Source of the DNA: Bacteroidales bacterium
GTDB taxonomy: Bacteria > Bacteroidota > Bacteroidia > Bacteroidales > Muribaculaceae
Assembly (NCBI GenBank): GCA_910575615.1
Contig: CAJTEX010000009.1
Span: 54,393 to 118,392 of the forward strand
Direction of reading: 5' to 3'
DNA length: 64,000 nucleotides
Position 1 is the first letter of the stretch, and each line of letters starts with the position of its first letter. Shown piece after piece: positions 56,176 to 63,986 of the stretch. Position numbers and translations under genes: made by a program. The notes below the pieces were generated by a model that ran no database searches, was not told the DNA's origin, and worked only from the letters and a program-made list of their open reading frames with translations.

Positions 56176-57038
56176 ATATCAACGACATCAAGAAAATTTC
56201 GCTTGTCGAGTTCCTCAATCAGTTGGGCTATCAACCTACCGGACGCGACAGCAAAGGTCTGTGGTTTTACGCCCCGTATCGCAGTGAGAGAAAACCATCG
56301 TTTCATGTAAATCCACGGAAAAATGTATGGTTCGATTTTGGTAGCGGTGACGGAGGCGACATCTTCACTCTTGCCGGAGAACTGTGCGACTCAACCGATT
56401 TCATCAGACAGGCGGAGTACATAGCCGAAAAGATGCAGATGCCGATTGCAAAGCCTTACAAACCTGAGCCATTCATTGAGCAGCCGACCTTTGAGGATGT
56501 GAAAATCTCTAAATTGGTATCGCCGGCATTACTGAGTTACCTCGTAAACCGTGGCATACCTGCCGATATAGCACAACGATATTGTGTGCAGGTGGATTAT
56601 AAATTGCATGGCAAAAACTATTATGCCATCGGCTTTGAGAACAGCGCACACGGCTATGAACTGCGAAACGCCTTCTTCAAAGGCAGTTATCCGCCAAAGC
56701 ATATCACCCATATTGCCAACAGCAACGCTCGGTGCAATGTATTCGAGGGTTTCATCGACTTTCTTTCGGCGGAACGCCTCGGATTGAATGACGGAAACGA
56801 CAGTGTTGTGCTTAACTCCGTGGCAAATGTCGGCAAAGCAATCCCGACTCTGGCGAAATATCCGCTGATACTGTGCTATCTCGACAACGATACTGCCGGG
56901 CGTGCCGCAGTCGCCAGACTGCGCCGCGAGTTCGGCGACAGGGTGAGCGACAAATCCGCGCTCTATCCCGATCACAAGGATCTGAACGATTACCTACAAT
57001 CGCTCAAACCCAAGAAATCAACAAAACTAAAATTCTAA
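56172..57038 (+). CDS. traP: TraP, toprim-domain primase
   Basis: 288 residues. N-terminal CHC2-like module (ISLVEFLNQLGYQPTGRDSK, YRSERKPSFHVNPRKNVWFD, GSGDGGDIFTLAGEL) lacking the zinc Cys/His set; a middle region; and a toprim domain with the acidic sites E in NVFEGFIDFLSAERL and D-x-D in LCYLDNDTAGRA. The end is basic. Likely primes the complementary strand of transferred DNA. All toprim acids are present. Confidence 0.85.
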   Translation: MNINDIKKISLVEFLNQLGYQPTGRDSKGLWFYAPYRSERKPSFHVNPRKNVWFDFGSGDGGDIFTLAGELCDSTDFIRQAEYIAEKMQMPIAKPYKPEPFIEQPTFEDVKISKLVSPALLSYLVNRGIPADIAQRYCVQVDYKLHGKNYYAIGFENSAHGYELRNAFFKGSYPPKHITHIANSNARCNVFEGFIDFLSAERLGLNDGNDSVVLNSVANVGKAIPTLAKYPLILCYLDNDTAGRAAVARLRREFGDRVSDKSALYPDHKDLNDYLQSLKPKKSTKLKF

Positions 57039-57050
57039 ACAGACACAAAA

Positions 57051-57566
57051 ATGGAAAAGACAAATAAAAAATCATTTGGCGTTATCGCCATTCTCTCCCT
57101 TGTAATCGCTGCCGTGTGCAGCCTCACATCATGCTCCGACGACCTTGATGTGCAGCAGTCCTATCCCTTCATAGTGGAAGTCATGCCATACGCTGACAAG
57201 ATTGCCAAAGGGCAGACCGTCGAACTGCGCTTCGAGATAAAGCCGGAAGGCAACTATGCCAACACCCTCTATACCATCCGCTACTTCCAGTATGACGGCG
57301 AAGGCTCGCTCAAACTTGTTGACGGCCCGGTGCTGGTCAACAACGACCGTGTTCTGCTCGAAAGCAAGACCTTCCGCCTCAATTACACCGCAAAATCAGA
57401 CCAGCAGCATCGCTTTTTAGTGGTGGTCGAGGACAATTTCAATTCTACACCGTGGGAACAGACATTTGAGTTCAACGGCAATGACAGTGGCGACGATGAT
57501 GACGGTAAAACTCTCGGAATAATCAGTCCTCTCAATCCCGGATCAATAACACCGATTGCCCGATGA
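57051..57566 (+). CDS. traQ: TraQ (DUF3872)
   Basis: 171 residues. Signal peptide with lipobox-like LTSC (hydrophobic run IAILSLVIAAVCSLTSC), so a probable lipoprotein, then a single beta-sandwich-like domain (YPFIVEVMPYADKIAKGQTV, VELRFEIKPEGNYANTLYTI, TFEFNGNDSGDDDDG). Acidic tail. It is the DUF3872 protein found at the end of Bacteroides tra operons; molecular role unknown. Overlaps the lysozyme gene by 4 bases. Confidence 0.85.
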   Translation: MEKTNKKSFGVIAILSLVIAAVCSLTSCSDDLDVQQSYPFIVEVMPYADKIAKGQTVELRFEIKPEGNYANTLYTIRYFQYDGEGSLKLVDGPVLVNNDRVLLESKTFRLNYTAKSDQQHRFLVVVEDNFNSTPWEQTFEFNGNDSGDDDDGKTLGIISPLNPGSITPIAR

Positions 57567-58051
57567 AAAAAATTCTGATGTTCTTTATGGCGTTGCTGAC
57601 CCTTGTGGCGGCAACGCCGACCGCAAATGCAAAGCGGTCGATTATGGAGCTACCGCTATTTGAGCGGGCGGTGCTGATTATAAAAAAATTTGAAACGCTT
57701 CATAAGCCAAAGCACTGGCCGACGATATGCTATGGTCATGTCGTTCAGCGTGGAGAACATTTCACACGCCGGCAATACAGTGAAAGCGAGGCTGATGCTC
57801 TTCTTCGTCGTGACTATGCCAAATTCTGCGAGTTATATAAGGAATATGGACGTGACAAATATATTCTTGCGGCTCTCGCTTATAACATTGGTCCCGGAGC
57901 CGTCAATAAAAGCAGCGTTCTGAAAAAGTTGAAACACGGCGACCGCAACATCTTCAAGTCCTACACCTCCCACTGCCATTACAAAGGTAAGTGGCACTCC
58001 GGGCTTCACAAAAGGCGGCTTACTGAACTTGCCGTTTTATACGTCCCCTGA
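57563..58051 (+). CDS. Lysozyme-like glycoside hydrolase (GH24 type)
   Basis: 162 residues. Signal peptide (ILMFFMALLTLVAATPTANA), then the phage-lysozyme pattern: catalytic Glu in IIKKFETLHKPKHWPTICYG and a following RGEHFTRRQYSESEADALLR, ALAYNIGPGAVNKS. It probably opens the peptidoglycan locally for the transfer channel, as VirB1-like enzymes do. Last gene of the tra operon, followed by a terminator. Confidence 0.85.
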   Translation: MKKILMFFMALLTLVAATPTANAKRSIMELPLFERAVLIIKKFETLHKPKHWPTICYGHVVQRGEHFTRRQYSESEADALLRRDYAKFCELYKEYGRDKYILAALAYNIGPGAVNKSSVLKKLKHGDRNIFKSYTSHCHYKGKWHSGLHKRRLTELAVLYVP

Positions 58052-58056
58052 AAATC

Positions 58057-58097
58057 TACAGCGATGCTATTCTATCAAATGGAATGGCATCGCTGTA
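58057..58097. terminator. Bidirectional terminator between tra operon and HU operon
   Basis: TACAGCGATGC / GCATCGCTGTA with an inner ATTC/GGAAT extension, 5 bases after the lysozyme stop and 11 bases before the end of the converging small gene. Confidence 0.8.
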
Positions 58098-58108
58098 TTG
58101 TACTTTTA

Positions 58109-58270
58109 TCAATCCCAATCATTTAATGATTCGATATATCTATCAACATCAAGTATCTGGACATACTTTTTGCGATTCTCCAGACAGGATTGACTATTAC
58201 AATTTTCGGATTGTGATTGGATATGAACTGTTTCTATTTCCGGACTATCCTTTTCGATTTCCTCTTCCAT
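58109..58270 (-). CDS. Small acidic protein coupled to HU (53 residues)
   Basis: MEEEIEKDSPEIETVHIQSQ ... CLENRKKYVQILDVDRYIES and ending LNDWD. The ATG lies 2 bases after the HU stop on the same strand, and a shared terminator follows its stop by 11 bases, so it fits a two-gene operon. Two cysteines sit in the middle. I do not recognise it; function unknown. An ORF of similar length on the other strand (58084-58272) is its shadow. Confidence 0.5.
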   Translation of the reverse strand: MEEEIEKDSPEIETVHIQSQSENCNSQSCLENRKKYVQILDVDRYIESLNDWD

Positions 58271-58272
58271 GA

Positions 58273-58548
58273 TTATTTTGCGACTTCTTCCTTGAAAGAA
58301 TTGGCGGGCTTGAATGCCGGGATGTTGTGAGCCGGAATGACGAGTGTAGTATTCTTGCTGATGTTACGGGCTGTCTTCTCGGCTCTCTGTTTGACTACAA
58401 ATGAGCCGAAGCCACGGAGATACACGTTTTCGCCGTGTGCGAGACTGTCCTTCACAACGGTCATGAACTGTTCTATTACGGTAACAACCGCAGCCTTGTC
58501 AATGCCGGTTGTCTTTGCTATTTCATTCGCTATTTCTGCCTTAGTCAT
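58273..58548 (-). CDS. HU-family DNA-binding protein
   Basis: 91 residues from the ATG at 58548 (MTKAEIANEIAKTTGIDKAA); the longer frame to 58587 starts at a TTG and overlaps the promoter. Typical HU: VVTVIEQFMTVVKDSLAHGE, VYLRGFGSFVVKQR and the arm AEKTARNISKNTTLVIPAHN, then PAFKPANSFKE. It would bend and coat DNA, and may help integrase or relaxase complexes of this element, as host factors do for other integrases. Confidence 0.93.
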   Translation of the reverse strand: MTKAEIANEIAKTTGIDKAAVVTVIEQFMTVVKDSLAHGENVYLRGFGSFVVKQRAEKTARNISKNTTLVIPAHNIPAFKPANSFKEEVAK

Positions 58549-58584
58549 TTTATACTGCTTTGAATTTGATACGTTTTTATATTG

Positions 58585-58592
58585 CAAAATTA
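58585..58592 (-). promoter_or_regulatory. -7 box of the HU gene
   Basis: TAATTTTG on the minus strand, 36 bases upstream of the HU ATG, matching TAnnTTTG. It confirms that translation starts at 58548. Confidence 0.6.
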
Positions 58593-58719
58593 CAAAAAAC
58601 CGCTGAATTTAGGAACGAATCACCTGCACAACGCCGCCTTTTGGCGGCCGAAATTTTTGGCAAAATGAAGGTGACAGAGGTCTTATACTCCGCCACCTTC
58701 ATTGCTGATATGGAACTGG

Positions 58720-59994
58720 CTATGCTCTCTTTCTCTCTGCTATCATATTCTTGTTGGCGTTGATGATACCTGCTATCTGCTGGGTGTACTCACATATTTC
58801 ATTGGCGAAGGCTCGGCATTGGATTATGTGGTAGTCGTCAAGCGAAATTTCGATGGTGGCTATCTGCTTGTTTCCGATGTAGGCGGTAAGGGTCAATGTA
58901 TCCTCTTTAAGGTAATATTTGGCAGTACCGCAACAGATAGATTGTTTATCTCCGATTTTATAGTAATCATCGATGGTGTCGATTGAGTGGATTTCAATCT
59001 CTCCGTCAGTCATTTCCATTCCGAAGTAGCGGGATTTGAGTTCCTCGAACTTGGCTTTGTCCTTGATGGCTTGCTGACGTTCTTTCTCTCTCTGCTCCTT
59101 GATGCGCTGGCGATTGACCTTAGTCACATATATGTCGTGGACTACTTTGAGGTCATTGGGTGCTATCAGCGAGGGAGAATTGAGGTCTCTGCCCATACGC
59201 TCCAACATCTTGATATAGTCAAACCACATCTGCGGGTCTTTGACCTTGTAGCCGTTGCGTTTGGCTATCTTAATGGTATTCCAATACTTGTCAATGTCTG
59301 ACTTATTGGCTGGTCTTGCACAAAGGTATCGTAACAATCCTATCTCGTTGGCTTTCATCAGTGTCTCGGCTTTTGGGTTGGTCAACAACTCTTGGAACAT
59401 AGTCACGGGGTGGATATGGTGGACTGAGTTCTTGAACCCGTTGCGCTTTATGGTGTCAGTGACCTTGATGCGTGGATATACCCATTGGTCTGAAACGTAC
59501 ATATAGGCGTCTCCATCGTTTCTGATTTCAAGTGGTGCGCTGAATGCAAAAGTATCAACATAGCAACCGAGAGTACGAGGGATAGCGACAACGGTCTTAT
59601 TGCCTTTGGAGTCAATGAAATACTGTCCGATTTCAAGATAGGCGGGTTTCACTTTCATGCCCTTGCGCATTTCAACCATCATCAGGAACATTCTGATTAC
59701 CTGATAGTCTTCGATGGTGGTGATTACGTTGAAATAGGACTTTTCGCGGATAACACGCTCTTTGGTGTCCTTGATTTCTATCTGAGTTCCACATTCGGGG
59801 CATAGACACATTCCGTTGCGTGTCTCCAGCCACTCGTGACCACATTTCATACAGGTACACATTCCGGATTTCAACCGATAGCCATAGTGATTGATGGTAG
59901 AGTTGAGTGCCCACTGCATTTGGGGAGTGGAGAGCGGACGAAGTCGCCCACTCAGTTCCACTATATGCTGTTGTTTCTTATTACGAGGTTTCAT
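58720..59994 (-). CDS. PcfJ-like protein
   Basis: 424 residues. N-terminal zinc-ribbon-like cysteines (CTCMKCGHEW and CLCPECGTQ, about 45-75), a middle region with YVSDQWVYPRIKVTDTIKR, and the helical PcfJ-type core (LMKANEIGLLRYLCARPANK, then ERMGRDLNSPSLIAPNDLKVVHD, cited by its ends). The C-terminal part has YKIGDKQSICCGTAKYYLKE. PcfJ proteins occur with PcfK in conjugative elements of Gram-positives and Bacteroidetes; the molecular role is not known. Starts 12 bases after the PcfK-like gene. Confidence 0.75.
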   Translation of the reverse strand: MKPRNKKQQHIVELSGRLRPLSTPQMQWALNSTINHYGYRLKSGMCTCMKCGHEWLETRNGMCLCPECGTQIEIKDTKERVIREKSYFNVITTIEDYQVIRMFLMMVEMRKGMKVKPAYLEIGQYFIDSKGNKTVVAIPRTLGCYVDTFAFSAPLEIRNDGDAYMYVSDQWVYPRIKVTDTIKRNGFKNSVHHIHPVTMFQELLTNPKAETLMKANEIGLLRYLCARPANKSDIDKYWNTIKIAKRNGYKVKDPQMWFDYIKMLERMGRDLNSPSLIAPNDLKVVHDIYVTKVNRQRIKEQREKERQQAIKDKAKFEELKSRYFGMEMTDGEIEIHSIDTIDDYYKIGDKQSICCGTAKYYLKEDTLTLTAYIGNKQIATIEISLDDYHIIQCRAFANEICEYTQQIAGIINANKNMIAERKRA

Positions 59995-60006
59995 ATCCTT
60001 GGAGTT

Positions 60007-60456
60007 TTAGAAGTCGAAAAGATTGGGTTGAACATTGATTTCTGCTCCGGCTTTGGGAGCGGTGGCGGTGGGCTTGGGTTGAGCCTTCGGTGCTGACTGC
60101 CTTCTGAGTTCTCGGAGTTGCTCATCCTTGAACTGCTCCATAGCCTGCTCTTTGAGTTCGGCTTTGTCCTCATCGGATAGTTCCGGCTTGGATACCACGA
60201 TGTTGCAGTTCACCTTTCCGCCTTCCTCAATCTCATTCTCGTCGAAGTAATGAACCAATATGTTCATCACGGTAGCGTCATCGACACAGCACAGACCGCT
60301 CTTCTGAATTTGTCCGCACAGATAGTTTACTGCGCCTTCCATACTCTTGGACGGGTTCGCCATCTTGATAGCGAATGTGGGTTCTGCGATGCAACGCTCT
60401 TGGAGCATCTGCTGCATAGCTGCGATTGCAGCGTTGTTGGATTTCATAGTAGCCAT
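60007..60456 (-). CDS. PcfK-like protein
   Basis: 149 residues. Core FAIKMANPSKSMEGAVNYLC, GQIQKSGLCCVDDATVMNIL and HYFDENEIEEG is the PcfK-like pattern; the tail is Glu/Lys-rich and Ala/Pro-rich. Precedes the PcfJ-like gene in the same operon and follows the small membrane protein by 12 bases. Confidence 0.78.
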   Translation of the reverse strand: MATMKSNNAAIAAMQQMLQERCIAEPTFAIKMANPSKSMEGAVNYLCGQIQKSGLCCVDDATVMNILVHYFDENEIEEGGKVNCNIVVSKPELSDEDKAELKEQAMEQFKDEQLRELRRQSAPKAQPKPTATAPKAGAEINVQPNLFDF

Positions 60457-60468
60457 ATCAGTGTTATA

Positions 60469-60681
60469 TTAAAGGGTGAATAACCAAAAGATTATCATTA
60501 TTGCGGTTATAAGGGATATAACCCAGCCCGCACCTCGGATTACAGGTCTGACTATCGCCCACACCAGAGTTCCGATTATTGCTCCGATGATGATTGCCAC
60601 CACCTTAGCAACCCTTTTTATTTGGTTGAACCTGAGGCTTTGAGCTTCGCTTTGACTTTTTATGTGGCTGTTTGTTTTCAT
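60469..60681 (-). CDS. Small two-helix membrane protein
   Basis: 70 residues. A polar N-terminus (MKTNSHIKSQSEAQSLRFNQ) is followed by two hydrophobic helices (VAKVVAIIIGAIIGTLVWAI and GWVISLITAIMIIFWLFTL). First gene of the three-gene minus-strand operon with PcfK and PcfJ. No family recognised. Confidence 0.65.
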   Translation of the reverse strand: MKTNSHIKSQSEAQSLRFNQIKRVAKVVAIIIGAIIGTLVWAIVRPVIRGAGWVISLITAIMIIFWLFTL

Positions 60682-60989
60682 CGTTGCGACTTTTTTTTAT
60701 TTGTATATCACCATCGGTTTTCGCTTGCTTGACGCCTCAAAGGCGTGTGGTGAACAGAGGGGATGTTCGCCTTTGACGGAAAAATACGAGCCGACCAACG
60801 GGAGGTCTGGAGATTTTTCATTCAAAAGGCTAAAGAATATCCCCGGCACCACACGTTCCCCACTGGCAAGCAAGTTGAAAATCGTTGTTGATTAGACAAT
60901 AACAGGAGCTACGACTCCGGAACGGTGAAAACATACGGCGACATAATCACTATGAAAATTACGTAATATTGAAATGCTAATAGAATTGT

Positions 60990-61330
60990 CCGGTCCCGAA
61001 AAGGCGAGTCTGTGATATGCCCCCGACGAAGGAAGGAGGCACATCACTGTCTCGGCTCGTGGACTGCTGCTAACGGAGAGTGGCGCAACGGCTCAAATAA
61101 CGAATGATGGAAGCGGCGTAAGAACACGGAGTGGCAGATAGACTTGGCAGGTACAGCGAAGCAACCCGCTCAGGCTATCAGACACTCGGTGTTTAGCCGA
61201 CTCTTCAATTCTGGTGATGCGGTCAGCGGTAGTGCCGGACTCGATCCAAACGCCACTGACGGCATTGCCTCACCCCGGCAATGTCTCGCTTGCGACAGAA
61301 CATGCCGAGACGTCGTGCCTCTCGTAGTTT
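60990..61330. ncRNA. Candidate structured non-coding RNA, strand unknown
   Basis: A 735-base gene-free stretch contains a dense set of stable stems. Stem 1 pairs GAGTCTGTGATATGCC (61006-61022 region) with GGCACATCACTGTCTC (61038-61053). Hairpin 2 is GGCTA..TAGCC with inner ACAC/GTGT (61173-61198). Hairpin 3 is CATTGCC / GGCAATG (61263-61283). Hairpin 4 is GTCTCG / CGAGAC (61283-61311). The composition is more GC-rich than its surroundings and no ORF looks genuine. It matches none of the common RNA families I know. A part of the replication or transfer origin is an alternative. Bases 60682-60960 and 61331-61399 show nothing else. Confidence 0.45.
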
Positions 61331-61399
61331 AGAATCGAATAATTCCGTCAGATTTGTAATCAACTGATTTTTCGTAGTCTGTATGTCAGGAAATTTTCG

Positions 61400-61407
61400 T
61401 AAATTTG
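61400..61407 (+). promoter_or_regulatory. -7 box of the AlbA/Schlafen-type gene
   Basis: TAAATTTG, 10 bases before the ATG at 61418, implying a very short leader. Confidence 0.55.
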
Positions 61408-61417
61408 CATATTATAA

Positions 61418-63187
61418 ATGAAAATGAAACTTTCCTTGAACTACATACGGCAACTTGCATCAGCCAGTGAAGGCGTTGATGTAGAGTTTAAAGAAACCAC
61501 CGGCCAACTCAACCGTGGGATGGAAACATTGTGCGGCATGATGAATGGGAACGGTGGTATTGTCGTATTCGGGGTGACGAATAAGGGAAAGATTATCGGT
61601 CAGGACAAAGGTGACAAAACTACTCGCGAAATCGGGGAAGCATTGAGAAAATTTGATCCGGCAGTGGATATTCAACCTGATTATATCGAGATAGAAGATA
61701 CAGGTAAGTTTCTTATTGCATTCCAAACCGACGGACAGGACCCTGATAAGCCGTTCCTATGGGATGGCAAACCGTACATGAGACACGACAGTGTGACAAG
61801 TGTCATGCCTCGTGAGAAATTCATAAGGCTCCACGAACTTCAGCACGGATTGATTTATAAGTGGGAGAATGAAGTCAATGCAAGTCTGAAGATTGAAGAC
61901 CTTGACGAGCGCCTGATTATGAACGTGGTTCATGGTGCTGTCAGACGAGGGCGACTGTCAAATGACGCGCTCAACGACAGCGTGTCAACAGCGTTGACAC
62001 GACTTAATCTGGTTAAAAACGGTAGTGTCTGCAATTCTGCGGCGGTTCTCTTTGGTAAGGATTTTTCCGATTACCCTCAGTGCAGATTACGTCTTGCCCG
62101 GTTCAAAGGAACTAACAAACAATATTTTATTGATAATCAGCAGCATGTAGGCAACATTTTTCAGTTGGTGGATGCTGCAATGGCTTTCTTTTTCAAGCAC
62201 CTCAATCTTTCCGGCACTACACACCACAGAATAGTTCGTGAGGATGAACTTGAAATTCCATACGATGCTTTGCGTGAGGCCGTTGTCAACGCCTACTGTC
62301 ACATGCGGTGGGGATATGAAATTGCTACAGTAGGTATTGCGATTTACGATGACTGCATTGTTATCGAAAATGCCGGACGCTTTCCGGTCAGGATTTCTCC
62401 AAACGCACTGATGCAGCGAGAGGAGGAAGACCGCAAAAACACATCAATGCCTCCGAATCCGGCAATCGCCAACGTAATGTATATCGGAGGTCTTATCGAG
62501 CACAGGGGACGAGGTCTGTCAATGATGGCGAGAGAATGTGAGCGCGTAGGACTGCCGGCCCCGACATTTAATCAGGACTGTATTATTGTCAAAACTACTT
62601 TTGTACGTCCTTATGATACGAGCAAGGATACAGCAGGAGTAAGTAAGAGTAAGTTGGGAGTAAGTAAACAAACAGATGACGTTCTTCCTATAAAAGCGAG
62701 CTTACTTAAACTCATAAAGGCCATTGGAGAGGACTGGTACTCCTCATATGATTTATGTGACATACTGGGTTACAAATCGCGCAACACATTTGTAAGACAG
62801 CATCTTAATCCAGCAATAGATGGAGGCATTATAGCACTTGAAAAGCCAGACAAGCCTAATGCTCCCAACCAAAGATACGGCTTGACTCTTAAAGGTAAAG
62901 CTCTGTATTATGAACGTCACGAAGATAAGTTTGACGTTAAAAATGACCCGCAAAAAGACCTGCAAAATAATTTCGAGGGTCAAATTGACCCGCAAAATAC
63001 GGCTGATGACCCTCAAAAAGCGGCTATATTTAAAGCAATAAAGAGTAACCCTTCGATTAGCAGGGTAGAATTGGCCAATACCATAGGATGCTCAGAGAGC
63101 ACAATTAAACGGCGATTGAAAGAATGGAATATCGCTTGGCTCGGTCACCCCAAAACCGGGCACTGGGTGTTTGTTGCGGAAATCTGA
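61418..63187 (+). CDS. AlbA_2/Schlafen-domain ATP-binding protein
   Basis: 589 residues. The N-terminal AlbA_2 domain (about 12-130) has VDVEFKETTGQLNRGMETLC, MMNGNGGIVVFGVTNKGKI and the DGKPYMRHDSVTSVMPR end. A RecG-like HATPase_c_4 region follows (about 200-390) with YDALREAVVNAYCHM and GGLIEHRGRGLSMMARECER. The C-terminal third carries winged-helix segments, the last being SRVELANTIGCSESTIKRRL. Proteins of this class are common in mobile elements as regulators or defence-like genes. It is the last gene before the right att site and has its own promoter. Confidence 0.75.
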   Translation: MKMKLSLNYIRQLASASEGVDVEFKETTGQLNRGMETLCGMMNGNGGIVVFGVTNKGKIIGQDKGDKTTREIGEALRKFDPAVDIQPDYIEIEDTGKFLIAFQTDGQDPDKPFLWDGKPYMRHDSVTSVMPREKFIRLHELQHGLIYKWENEVNASLKIEDLDERLIMNVVHGAVRRGRLSNDALNDSVSTALTRLNLVKNGSVCNSAAVLFGKDFSDYPQCRLRLARFKGTNKQYFIDNQQHVGNIFQLVDAAMAFFFKHLNLSGTTHHRIVREDELEIPYDALREAVVNAYCHMRWGYEIATVGIAIYDDCIVIENAGRFPVRISPNALMQREEEDRKNTSMPPNPAIANVMYIGGLIEHRGRGLSMMARECERVGLPAPTFNQDCIIVKTTFVRPYDTSKDTAGVSKSKLGVSKQTDDVLPIKASLLKLIKAIGEDWYSSYDLCDILGYKSRNTFVRQHLNPAIDGGIIALEKPDKPNAPNQRYGLTLKGKALYYERHEDKFDVKNDPQKDLQNNFEGQIDPQNTADDPQKAAIFKAIKSNPSISRVELANTIGCSESTIKRRLKEWNIAWLGHPKTGHWVFVAEI

Positions 63188-63385
63188 CAACTATTCTGCA
63201 AGAAAGTATCGGCTTTAGAAAACATTAACATCCGGGGTCTTGTAGGGTTAGGGATTCATGATTAAATTTGCATATCGTACTCTTACGGACACGATCTTTG
63301 AAATATTATCAGCGGATTTTCTCAGCTATGCTGGAGACTCTACTTGGAGCGGTTCTGAAAGCGGAGAAAATCATGAAATTCTGAC

Positions 63386-63396
63386 GGTGTAAAAAT
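63386..63396 (+). other. Right-end arm-type site
   Basis: GGTGTAAAAAT, like the four sites before int (3785-4065), lies 69 bases inside the right core repeat. The other sequence in 63188-63464 shows no convincing gene. Confidence 0.5.
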
Positions 63397-63464
63397 AGGG
63401 AATTGTCCAAATATCGTTAGATGTAAATGTTTGATAATCACGGATATAAAAATATAGTGACATA

Positions 63465-63479
63465 CCTCTCCGGGGTCAC
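63465..63479 (+). other. attR core
   Basis: CCTCTCCGGGGTCAC, identical to the tRNA-Lys 3' end at 3668-3682. Only the tRNA tail is repeated, so no second tRNA exists here. Confidence 0.9.
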
Positions 63480-63501
63480 AAGACAAAGCATCAAAATGCA
63501 G

Positions 63502-63537
63502 AAAACCTCTGAAATCCAGACGATTTCAGAGGTTTTT
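63502..63537 (+). terminator. Original host terminator of tRNA-Lys, displaced by the ICE
   Basis: AAAACCTCTGAAAT / ATTTCAGAGGTTTTT hairpin with a T run, 22 bases after the att core. Before integration it would have followed the tRNA. Confidence 0.85.
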
Positions 63538-63635
63538 CGTTATCCCCAACCGGCGTTTCTACGCAGAATATTGGGTCAGCGGATTTTTCCGGTGGGCGGG
63601 AGAGAGTATCAAGAGTATAGTGTTATCTTTGCACA

Positions 63636-63986
63636 ATGAAACCAGATCAACTGCTCAGAGCCATCCTACCCGAAGTCCTGATAGACAACTTCGATATTGA
63701 ACGATATGAAAAAAGTGAGACCCGCTTCGACATATGGCTTGATGAGAAGAAAGAGCAACTTCGCGAAGACAAGTACAATAAAGACATCATATCTTACGGT
63801 TTTGGGGATTACCGCACCATACAGGATTATCCCATAAGGGGGCGTGCCACATACCTGCATGTTCGGAAGCGCAAGTGGCTGGACAGGTCAACCGGCGAGA
63901 TATTCAGTTATCAGTGGGACATCTCTGAGTTCGACGGCACAAGGCTTAACGCCGAGTTCGTCGCTTTTTTAAAAGAGGGAGATTGA
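63636..63986 (+). CDS. ISAon1-type transposase N-terminal protein
   Basis: 116 residues with segments I associate with the ISAon1 family N-terminal protein: LPEVLIDNFDIERYE, the conserved TIQDYPIRGRATYLHVRKRK, and the end LNAEFVAFLKEGD. A promoter box TATCTTTG (63624-63631) stands only 4 bases before the ATG, so the transcript may be leaderless. The main transposase ORF would follow beyond the window end at 64000. It lies on the chromosomal side of the right att site. Confidence 0.65.
   Translation: MKPDQLLRAILPEVLIDNFDIERYEKSETRFDIWLDEKKEQLREDKYNKDIISYGFGDYRTIQDYPIRGRATYLHVRKRKWLDRSTGEIFSYQWDISEFDGTRLNAEFVAFLKEGD

Larger units (their letters stand above)
3668..63479. mobile_element. Integrative and conjugative element in tRNA-Lys (about 59.8 kb)
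   Basis: The limits are the 15-bp direct repeats at 3668-3682 and 63465-63479, 59,797 bases apart. Inside are a tyrosine integrase next to the tRNA, HTH proteins typical of excision modules, a relaxase (mobB) with accessory mobA and coupling protein mobC, a nearly complete Bacteroides tra set (traA to traQ with an added lysozyme), RteB- and RteC-like regulators, and cargo between 19.6 and 37.7 kb. The element resembles CTnDOT-family ICEs in content and order, but targets a tRNA-Lys and carries no antibiotic resistance gene that I can recognise. Confidence 0.92.

Noticed and set aside
58084..58272. 62-codon plus-strand ORF
   Set aside because: It begins within the terminator and is antisense to the better-supported HU-coupled small gene.
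61144..61332. 62-codon plus-strand ORF in the folded stretch
   Set aside because: Lies over the strong hairpins; no start signal and unlikely codon pattern.
63258..63392. 44-codon plus-strand ORF before attR
   Set aside because: Frame is open and begins MIKFAYRTLT, but it ends within the arm-type site and has no support from neighbours; may be chance.
3668..63479. Antibiotic resistance genes or a T6SS as ICE cargo
   Set aside because: Looked for because Bacteroides ICEs often carry them and RHS proteins can use T6SS; no such gene is present in the window.
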